A stretch of DNA of 64,000 bases, taken from the NCBI GenBank assembly GCA_019454045.1, contig SKCR01041567.1:1-64000 (forward strand). Reading direction: 5' to 3'. The notes below the pieces were generated by a model. It was not told the DNA's origin and made no database searches. It was given only the letters and a program-made list of their open reading frames with translations. Shown here piece after piece: positions 55,740 through 64,000 of this stretch; position 1 is the first letter of the stretch, and each line of letters opens with the position of its first letter. Source of the stretch: Zanthoxylum bungeanum (taxonomy: Eukaryota; Streptophyta; Magnoliopsida; Sapindales; Rutaceae). The position numbers and the translations under genes were made by a program.

Positions 55740-57067
55740 GATCAACCCATTTTGCTCCCTACGGAAAGAACTCATGACCATGCGATCAGATTGTGTCCAG
55801 GAGCCGCACCACCACAAGTCCGGCTCTACCGCTACCCATATTACCAAAAGAATGAAATCGAGAGAATTGTCCAAGAAATGTTGGCAGCGGGCATAGTCAG
55901 GCCCAGCAGCAGCCCCTTTTCCAGTCTGGTGTTGTTGGTCCGAAAGAAGGATGGTAGTTGGAGATTCTGTGTGGATTATCGTGCTTTGAATAAAATAACC
56001 ATTCCAGATAAATTTCCCATTCCGATCATCGACGAGCTGCTAGATGAGTTGGGGGGAGCGACAATATTTTCAAAACTGTATTTAAAGACAGGCTATCATT
56101 ATATCCGAGTCCGAAAAGAGGATGTGGAGAAAACGGCATTTCGAACCCACGAAGGGCATTATGAGTTCTTGGTCATGCCCTTCGGGTTGACGAATGCCCT
56201 GGCCACTTTTCAAGCTTTGATGAATGAAGTATTTCGCCCTTATCTTTGCAGATTCGTGTTGGTCTTTTTTGACGATATCTTGGTTTATAGCTCTGGTCTG
56301 GGGGAGCATTCAGAGCACTTAAGGAAAATGATGGAGGTTTTACGGGATAACCTACTGGTAGTAAATAAAAAGAAGTGCTACTTTGGGCAAGGAAGCATAG
56401 AATATTTAGGCCATATCATTTCAGGAGACGGGGTAGTCGCAGTAGTTCCAAGGTCGCATGTATGGTGGAATGGCCGGTACCTATTAATTTGAAAGGCCTA
56501 AGGGGGTTCTTGGGTCTCACCGGGTATTACAGAAAATTTGTCCGCAATTATGGCAAGATCGCTAAGCCACTTATAGATCTCCTCGAGAAAGATTGCTTCC
56601 AGTGGAATGTAATTGCTCAACACGCCTTTGAAAATCTGAAAACCGCTATGACCACAGTGTCTATGTTAGCACTCCCAGATTTCGACAAACAGTTCACCAT
56701 GGAGGCGGATGCCTCAGGTAAGGGGGTGGGTGCCGTATTAATGCAAGAGGGAAAACCTGTGGCCTTTTTCAGTCGGGCTTTGTCTGCACAATCACAGGCC
56801 AAATCGGTTTATGAACAGGAGCTTATGGCGATAGTCCTAGCGGTTCAGAGATGAAGACATTACCTCATGGGCCGTCCTTTTGTGATTCAATCCGACCAGG
56901 TCAGTTTGAGGTACTTGATGGATCAACAGTGCTTGGCTGAGGGGCAAATGAAATGGATCGCCAAACTCGCGGGATATCAATTTACCATCCAATATAAACC
57001 CGGGAAAGAAAATCGAGTGGCTGATGCATTGTCTAGAAGGGTACAGGAAGAATTTTCGAAAGGATGA
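55740..57067 (+). pseudogene. Chromovirus RT and RNase H
   Basis: RT: SSPFSSLVLLVRKKDGSWRF, CVDYRALNKITIPDKFPIP, FLVMPFGLTNALATFQALMN and FVLVFFDDILVYSS. The first palm Asp, normally in FSKLDLKSGYH, is Tyr (FSKLYLKTGYH), which should abolish activity. A frameshift lies near 56440. RNase [35 protein letters not shown], one stop, then IQYKPGKENRVADALSRR. Confidence 0.9.
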
Positions 57068-57073
57068 TATGGG

Positions 57074-58634
57074 TTGGCCGTGATGTCGGTTGGTCAGTGT
57101 CACGTACTGGAGGGAGTTGAGTTAGAAATTCAGAAGGATCCAATTCTGCGGCCGATTATGCAGGACTTAATTTTGGGGAATAACAACCACACGGGCTATA
57201 CAGTTCGAGTGGGACACTTATTTTTTCGGGGTAGAGTGGTCCTTCCGTCCGGGTCACCTCGCATTCACCCTCTTCTTCTTGAGTTCCACGCCACACCGGG
57301 AGGAGGGAATTCTGGTTACATGCGCACTTATAGGCGCATGGTAGGGTTAGTATATTGGAGGGGCATGAAACGGGATATTCAGAAATTCGTGGCAGTCTGT
57401 GATACTTGTCAACGCAACAAATATTTTTCTCTTACACCCGGTGGTCTATTACAGCCGCTACCGATTCCACTAAAAACATAGGATGACATATCCATGGATT
57501 TCGTGGAAGGATTACCACGCGCACTACATGTAGACATAGTGATGGTGGTTATGGACCGCTTGTCTAAGTATGCGCACTTCATCATTCTGAGCCATCCTTT
57601 CACAGCTAAGTCAGTGGCTTCCTTGTTTATCAAGGAAATTGTGAGGCTCCACGAGTTTCCCTCAATCCATTTTGTCAGATAGAGATCGGGTATTTACGAG
57701 TCTATTTTGGACCGAACTATTCCGTTTAGCCGGTATCATGCTAAGGCGCAGTTCCGCGTATCACCCTCAAACGAATGGGCAGACCGAGGTGGTCAATCGT
57801 GGCCTAGAGACCTACTTGCGGTGTTTTGCCGGTGACAAACCTCGAACGTGGCCTCGTTGGATCCCATGGGCGGAGTATTAGTACAACACCTCTTTTCATG
57901 GCTCCGCGGGCATGACACCCTTCAAGGCCCTCTATGGCCGAGACCCTCACCCCATGATCCGCTTCCCAGATGGTGGTTCCACAGTACACGAGTTGAATGA
58001 GCAATTGAGGGAGCGTGATTCTATTTTACAGGAACTCCGAGATAACTTGTTGGTTGCCCAGGATAAAATGAAAGCCCAAGCGGATAAAGGTCGACGAGAG
58101 CTACAGTTTCAGGTTGGGGACAAAGTTTACTTGAAGATACAACCATACCGTTTGAAGTCCTTGGCGAGACGCCCAAACGAGAAGCTTAGCCCGCGATATT
58201 ACGGGCTGTTTGAGGTCATCCAACAAGTTGGGCCAGTGGCTTATAAACTTCTGCTGCCGGCAGATGCAAAGATACACCCGGTTTTTCACGTTTCGCAACT
58301 CAAGCAATCCATTTCCCCGACCATTACCAGTCAACCGCTCCCACCTTGTTTGTCAGAGGAGTATGAACTTCAAGTACGACCAGAGAAGTTCCTTCGCTGC
58401 AGGCGATTGTTGAATTGCAATTTGGAAGTCTTGGTGAAGTGGGCTGGCCTACCCGAATTCAAGAATACATGGGAACATCTTGACAGTCTGCTCCATCACT
58501 TCCCAGACCTTCACCTTGCGGACAAGGTGATTCTTGATGGGGGAGATGTTGTGACTCAGGGGCTGAAGACATACCAGAGAATGAGGGAGAGAGGCCCAGC
58601 TAAAACAGCCCAACAAGCTACTGTCATAGCCTAA
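57074..58634 (+). pseudogene. Chromovirus integrase and chromodomain
   Basis: HHCC zinc part: LEFHATPGGGNSGYMRTYRR and CDTCQRNK. Core: SMDFVEGLP (first Asp), [20 protein letters not shown] (second Asp), [20 protein letters not shown] (Glu). Stops at about 57479, 57680 and 57880. The C-terminal frame 57912-58634 includes KVYLKIQPYRLKSLARRPNE, HPVFHVSQLK (the conserved motif before a chromodomain) and the chromodomain, which could direct insertion to modified histones. Confidence 0.9.
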
Positions 58635-59199
58635 CAAGATGAGAAGGTGACACATGTTCCAATAGGCATAGGAAGAGGTGGGGACCAGGGGGAAGAAGAG
58701 GCAGCAGTAACAAATAGAGAGTTGGTTGGAGAGCATGGGGGATCTTGATCATTTTGGGAAAGGAAGGCAGGAAGGAGGCTGGTGGAATATGGGGAAGTTT
58801 GGCAAAGGATATTCTCTCATAACTTCTTAAATTAGTCTTATTAATGCTTGGCAGCTGCGTCTGCTTTTTATATATGTTTCATAGAATCAAGTTGTTTCCA
58901 TTATTAGTGGTATTGTAAGACAAATTTATGATAGAGACGATGGACCTTCTGAGTCCCTTTTTTATTAATACAAGGTAGAAGAATATTCAGTACAATCTAG
59001 AATATATTCAATTGTTTCATTGTTACATCATTGAATCTTTGATCTACTGTTACATTGCTGAGAGTGTCACTCAATTTGCCACTGCTGTTTTATCACTGTT
59101 GTGGGTTATCAGAGGTTGGGCTACGTCTTGGATTCTGGCTGGAATTTCTTCTGTGGCAAACAAGGACCGGAGCAGAGGTTAGTTGAGTGGGTTACAACA
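58547..59199 (+). repeat. Chromovirus 3' LTR
   Basis: TGTTGTGACTCAGGGGC to GAGTGGGTTACAACA, followed by the TTACC target duplication. The integrase-chromodomain frame runs about 90 bases into it. Confidence 0.94.
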
Positions 59200-59203
59200 T
59201 TAC

Positions 59204-60350
59204 CCTGTCATAATGTGCCCTCTTCTCTGAATCTCGCAAAGTCTGCAATATACCAAGACGAATAAAATTATGATACATAAAGAAAATTGGGGCAAATTGA
59301 AAACCAACATGATAATTTTGCTTTTCATTTTATTCACTTTTATTAATTAGGAAGAATAAGATTGTTATGGAAAAAGAAAACACTTGAGATATAACAAAAG
59401 AAACAAAAAATAATGCATACTCCATGAGCCAACCAGAACTACAAACCTCATAGGCATCTCTTATCTCTTGAAATTTCCTCTTTGCAGAAGGATTATTCTT
59501 ATTTGCATCTGGATGGTACTTCTTTGCGAGCTGCACCAATTCACAGAACAATAACATTTCTGTTTTAAGTGATATACATGAAACAAACTAACCCAATGAA
59601 GAAAAGCTTATAATGAATACAAGATGGTAGAAAAAGAAAGAACAATAACATCACCAGATGCTCTACATTCTAATCTGCTGTTTTCTACGGGACTGATTCA
59701 CTTAAAATTCTCTCATTTATCTCCTAATGCATGTGCATGTCAAAAATATACTCACTGTATGAAATGCCTTTTTTATCTCATCCTGGCTGGCATTCGCTGA
59801 CTGGAGTAGCAAGAGCCTGAACAAATATACCTAGATATAATAACAAAAACTAAACAACTATAGCATGCTCAACCAAGAGTAAGAAGTTTGTGAAGGATCA
59901 AATCAAGACCTGTAGCATGAATACACCTCCTAGTCAGTAACATTGCAGTGATAGCAAAATCAGCAGGTTTCCCAGTAACTGAACTACAACTATGCAAAGC
60001 TTATCCACCAAAGAAGAAGTAAACATATAAATGAACTGATACGATTACTTAGCATCTATAAACAAACTCTATGGAATTATATACACTTTATAAGCAAACA
60101 AAGAAAAAAAAAAGAGCTTAAACAGAGGAAAAAAGAGCTTACCTTGTTCATGAAGTAGTGATTGATGCAATGTATAAGCTTTTCCAAGACAATGAGCACT
60201 ATTAATGGACGATTCTACAGCCGTAGATGAAAGAAATTGCCGTCGATACTGCATAGCATAAATAACTAATTAAAAATAACATTAAAAAAATAATTGTCAA
60301 CAATTAGTGGTTCATAAACTGACCAGCCCTAGCCAGCTAAATCTTCCCAT
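59204..60350 (-). pseudogene. ATJ1: ATJ1-like exons: presequence and J domain
   Basis: Exon 1 (60350-60324) starts MGRFSWLGL with donor GTCAGT. Exon 2 (60248-60143) begins YRRQFLSSTAVESS; a basic, Ser/Ala-rich start that suits a mitochondrial presequence. Exon 3 (59978-59910) ends LLTRRCIHAT, the conserved stretch before the J domain. Exon 4 (59800-59756) gives SANASQDEIKKAFHT. Exon 5 (59530-59447) gives [20 protein letters not shown], containing the catalytic HPD. Exon 5b (59242-59204) gives TLRDSEKRAHYDR. Phases agree from exon 1 to 3 and from 4 to 6. Between exons 3 and 4 the segment with the YYDVLGV-type start of the J domain is absent, and no available acceptor restores the frame; the 109 bases between them are too few for another exon plus two normal introns. 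Confidence 0.85.
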
Positions 60351-62409
60351 TTTGATGAGTAGGTAAAAAGAGCTCGAAATTCTACTCTTTTTATTATGCG
60401 TCAAAATTGCATGAAATTGACATTTTAGAGGTTGTTGACGGGTGATTTTCGTTCCAAGGGCAGGTTCGGAATTCCACTCCTAGAACAATCCTCCTCCAAC
60501 CGTGAATTTGTTTGATTATGGGGGATAAAAGCAAACTTAGCAGGAGATAAAAATGAACACAAAGTCGACAAATGATTTACGTGGTTCGGCGGAATAGATC
60601 CAACCTACGTCCACGGGTACAAAGTAGAGTGCTGGTTTTATAACTGAACCGGGCTCGGCCGACCTCTATTCGAGTGTGGTCACGCTATACCGAGCCGTTT
60701 GCTTAGTGTTTTCTTACAAGTAGTGCTTGAGTGAAATTTTGCTAACCCTTACAAATGAGATTACCCTCCCTTTATATACTAAGGAAAAAATAACACTATT
60801 CTCATATCTTTATGACGTCAGCCACGTGGATTTTCTGCCGATTGATGGGATCTCTGACCCAACTGCCTCGCCGAAAGCAAGCCTATCATCTGACTCTTCA
60901 TTAAATCATTCTGTTTTGGGCACTGCCACACTCAACAATCGTGAAGACAGCCTGTAAAGATCTTTCATGCGGTGGTACATGTTAGGGGGAAATGTCCAAA
61001 CGGTCCCGGTCACACGTCGGGCGTCATGAGGATGGCCAAATATTGTGCCGAACTAATCCAACTGCTTCCGACCCAACCCACAATACCTGAGCTCATTTTT
61101 CGATCCAGGAGGAAGGATAAGACTGAACCGAGCTACCGGACTATAGTGGTCGGGGTCGGCTCTGCTGTTGTCGGTCTCTGATATCAGCACCACGCTATGT
61201 CCTCAAGTCGGTCAAAATTTGGAGACCAGGTCTGAATACCATGCCTGGTTGAAGAATGGTCAATACCCTCAGAATTTTCGTCTTCCCAAAATAAGAAATT
61301 CCCCTTCTACCATTGTCGTGCTGTTCAAACCATTTGCCGCAAAATCCATCATCAACATTTGTCCCATAGTTCTCGGTTTCAATGAGTGTACGAGTTGGTA
61401 CCGGGAACTATGAATTCAGGGGAAAAATGATCAAAATGGTGGTGTTCGCCTCTAATAGCCACAAAACTGCCTCAGCTATTAATCGGGTCGTCCCTGTCAT
61501 CTTTATGTGCTCGGTCACTGAGAGTTCTGATACCTGTCCAAATTGTCTCGTGGCTTGAAGCAAATACCTCATTTACCCTTCTTGTAGTCGTCCCTTGGAA
61601 ATCGTAAACCATCATTACCTTATAAATGTCCATCAAATCATTTTTTAGGGTTTAATCCGGCTGTGACACTTGTCAAACATCCACGACCCTCCCGCCAAAA
61701 CCAAAACAATCAACCGTTCAGGGGCAGCTGAAAGGTTTTTAATCTCGGCCGTACATTAAAATTTGACTAGATGGAATTTGAAAGTGACACGCGGAGCGCA
61801 TCCGAGCCCTTTTCTTCTGATCTAACGGCCAGGAGTGCCCCGTGCTGCCTACAAAAACGGGAAGCATCACACATTTCCCTCTTTTATGAAAATCAGTTGT
61901 TCAGAAGCGCAAGAGGTTTCTTCCCTTCTTTATTAGATCAACAAACTTCAAGACCGACCAGACCATCTCTCCATTCAACCTCTCGAATCAAGTAAGTCTT
62001 CTACTCCACCTCTTTCTACCCAATCTCTGAGACTTTTCGTGTCCATTTGTAGCCTGCGAAAGTTTGATGTATTTGTTCTTGCTTGTTCTTCATGTTTTCT
62101 ATCATGTTTATGCCTTTGCTCTGTGTTGCGAATGTGCTGTTGAAATGTATATTATGGTTTGCGTGTTCGTTGGGTGGTGTAAGATGCATGTGTTTTTAGG
62201 TCGAATGATGGGTTATGGGTTAGGATGTTTGATTTTTGGGTTTCCCCGGTTTGCTGTTTAGCGTGCATTTGGTTTGATGTTTTAGGAAGAGACTTATTGT
62301 TTTTGTCCATTGCTACGACGCTTAGCGACTTTAGGCCTAGGTCCCTGGTCGCTAGAATAGCCTTTGAGTATATAATGCCCCCAAATTGACTACTAACTGC
62401 CATCCTCGG
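60351..62409. other. Upstream region of the DnaJ gene with unassigned repeat sequence
   Basis: No convincing gene. The minus strand has TATATAAAGG at about 60768-60777 and, 170 bp further in the same sense, GTGGACGTAGG and GCCGAACCACGTAAATC (60577-60620), motifs that recur in transcribed parts of plant retroelement LTRs. The segment 60433-61911 begins TG, ends CA, and is flanked by AGAGGT on both sides (60427-60432 and 61912-61917), which would fit a solo LTR. A plus-strand CAAG/GTAAGT donor-like site lies at about 61988. The short hydrophobic frame 62064-62261 has no supporting context. Confidence 0.4.
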
Positions 62410-64000
62410 TGTTGGATAATTATGACCCATAACATCACTATTTGTAAAGAACATTGTGTTTTTGTACAAATTATTTATGTGATAAAAGGAAATTGATATT
62501 TTATCATTATTGTAATTAGATTACTTGGATATATATTAATGATAAAAGTCCATATCGTTAAATCAGATTAATAAGATACGAGACAATATTAATCCACGAA
62601 CGGTTTAATCATTAAATATCCCTAGTCGAAGTATTATTGAGACTGGACATTAATAATGCGGAATAGACTAGTATTACACTTGTAAGAGGTTCTCATATAT
62701 TTAGGTATTGGAAACTTATGCAAGTGTAATAAGAGGTTCTGTTAGCCATTGGACCGGGAATAGTTCGCTCTGGATAGACCCACTCCGAATCCCATTGGTA
62801 GTATGACTATGTGTCTATGGAATCTGAATCAGGGTAGGTGTATGTGATATTTAACCTGAGACGTACGTCGCTATTACTTGCGACAATCAGTTTACTTTAG
62901 TATTGGTCGTCTGGAGCTTTAACAGGTTCCGTGTACGTCTGTATTGGGTTTACTGAGAATCGTAGTATATTGGATATGATGTCAAGATAAGAGTATCACT
63001 TCAAACATATGGAGATGATGGTTACACAGGATATGGAACTAATACTCTTAAAAGTTGCAGCTATCGGGATAGTATGACTAGGTCATGACTTCCCGATTAC
63101 AGAGATTAGTTACTCAGGATCCGATATATGTTTCGTACGGGGCAGACACAGAGCCAGCCCTAGGCCTAACATGTGACATCCGATACTGGATCATATTACA
63201 TATTACATAATATTAGTATTACTACGCCTGATACATATGATATTCCTCTGCGAATATTTCTGAAGAATTGGGTAGGCACAATGCTTTGCTAGAAGCCAAT
63301 CATGTCTTGTAAATCGGTGAGAACATGGTACGGGGTACGCATGTGTTCGGATAGTCCGATAACCATATTTACTGTCAACATATCCATGAATCTCTTGGGT
63401 CGCTTCCCAAAGATTCACCAATGACATTTGACTTAAATAGAATTAATCTGGGATTAATTATGTGAGAGAAAATTAATCTGGGATTAATCGCGGCAAGAAT
63501 TAATCTGGGATTAACTTCGTATAGAAGAGAGAACGCGATTAATTTAGAATTAATCGATAAAATAAATTTAATAGTTAAATTGGATTTTTCTATTTAATTT
63601 ATTTATTTGTGGCTAAAATAATATATCAGATATATTAATTGAAATCGAATTTCAATACGAAATTAAAATTAGATTTTAATTCAGGCGAACAAATTAATTT
63701 AGAATTAATTCGAAAGCGACTATCGTAATAATTTTGCGAGGCATAATTATTTAATTAAATTGGATTTAATTATGGCGCGACGATAAATTCAATTAATTGG
63801 AATTAAACGAACCCGATAATATTGCCCGAGACTTTACGTGTGTCTTTTTGTGTTTTGGGAATACAAAATATCTTTGACTTTGGTGGGCCCAAGTCAAGTT
63901 GTGTGTTGAGGAAGCGAACTCAAATTTTGAATTTAAAATGTGGTGGGACCACATGACTTACATCAAAGATCATTAGTTGATGGAAGTAGTTGGCTTAATT
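62410..64000 (+). repeat. Copia LTR, family 1 copy 3 (cut by window end)
   Basis: Opens TGTTGGATAATTATGACCC and is collinear with 18921-20596 and 1643-3066. The window ends inside it: 64000 corresponds to about 2700 in copy 1, so roughly 370 bp remain outside. It carries the three-unit AATTAATCTGGGATTAA array (63437-63515). Solo or part of an element cannot be told. Confidence 0.85.

Larger units (their letters stand above)
53014..59199 (+). mobile_element. Full-length Ty3/gypsy chromovirus
   Basis: 6186 bp with LTRs 53014-53667 (654 bp) and 58547-59199 (653 bp), TTACC duplication at 53009-53013 and 59200-59204, primer-site-like TTTGGTATCAAAG at 53670, and polypurine tract GATGGGGGAGA before 58547. 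Order: gag, protease, RT, RNase H, integrase, chromodomain (LEVLVKWAGLPEFKNTWE, about 58421-58475), as in plant chromoviruses. Its compact size fits the Reina group, though I cannot verify the clade. LTRs differ at roughly 2 percent by eye, so insertion is recent, yet several stops and active-site changes are present. It inserted exactly at the splice donor of DnaJ exon 5b. Confidence 0.94.
23105..60350 (-). pseudogene. ATJ1: Mitochondrial DnaJ (Hsp40) co-chaperone, ATJ1-like, broken by transposons
   Basis: J-domain protein that would stimulate mitochondrial Hsp70. Coding parts recognised, 5' to 3' on the minus strand: 60350-60324, 60248-60143, 59978-59910, 59800-59756, 59530-59447, 59242-59204, 52772-52728 joined to 43291-43173 (one exon split by a retroelement), 43080-43039, 42938-42851, 42685-42621, 42479-42417, 42318-42246, 23855-23764, 23456-23385, 23149-23105. 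Most junctions have GT/AG signals and keep phase. They give a basic N-terminus, IHAT motif, HPD-containing J domain, four CxxCxGxG zinc motifs and two substrate-binding segments, in the family order. Defects: a 9.4 kb copia in exon 6, a one-base deletion near 43228, no exon for the J-domain start, and no C-terminal exons found left of 23105. The exon order and motifs fit Arabidopsis ATJ1 best, better than GFA2-type DnaJ. Confidence 0.85.

Noticed and set aside
62064..62261. Short hydrophobic ORF resembling a membrane protein
   Set aside because: Phe/Val/Cys-rich T-rich DNA gives such frames by chance; no homology, promoter or context supports it.

Overview
The window is nuclear DNA of a plant, most likely a eudicot. 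It is AT-rich and packed with plant-type LTR retrotransposons (Ty1/copia with a TGGTATCAGAGC-type tRNA-Met primer site, an Athila-like Ty3/gypsy element and a chromodomain-bearing chromovirus). The only resident host gene I can recognise is an intron-rich gene for a mitochondrial DnaJ (Hsp40) co-chaperone closest to Arabidopsis ATJ1. All family names are recognised by eye from motifs, not from database searches.

Layout. 1-12883: decayed copia sequence. This comprises a pol remnant with its 3' LTR (1643-3066), a second pol remnant (3067-7223) with its own LTR (7224 to about 11370) split by a gypsy-like solo LTR with a TCAAA target duplication, and a reverse-strand RT fragment. 12884-18920: an Athila-like element on the minus strand (gag, protease, 3' region, 3' LTR). 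Its RT/RNase H/integrase is missing, and the space holds an unassigned coding segment and an intronless, broken LOG (cytokinin-activating phosphoribohydrolase) sequence. 18921-22949: a copia 5' LTR with primer site, about 2 kb of non-coding sequence, then the 3' end of another copia. 23105-60350: the DnaJ gene on the minus strand, with 15 exons or exon parts recognised, stretched over 37 kb by insertions. 60351-62409: mostly unassigned upstream sequence. 62410-64000: another copy of the 1643/18921 LTR family, cut by the window end.

Insertions in the DnaJ gene. The 18.4 kb intron 42245-23856 holds a non-autonomous LTR element (24465-41216, TSD GATTC). Instead of pol it carries a chimeric reading frame assembled from intronless pieces of three host genes: CIA1/CIAO1 (WD40, Fe-S assembly), pyruvate dehydrogenase kinase, and VPS18. 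This element was itself hit by a small copia (25243-28380, TSD CACTC) and by a head-to-head pair of related copia elements (29223-38752) flanked as one unit by ACTCTG. A full-length copia (43292-52722, TSD TCTGC) sits inside exon 6 of the DnaJ gene. A full-length chromovirus (53014-59199, TSD TTACC) landed on a DnaJ splice donor.

The strongest novelty is gene capture by retroelements, seen twice: the three-gene chimera in 24465-41216 and the LOG-bearing Athila element. The second theme is a host chaperone gene being dismantled: retroelement in exon 6, one-base frameshift, missing start of the J domain, and no recognisable C-terminal exons.
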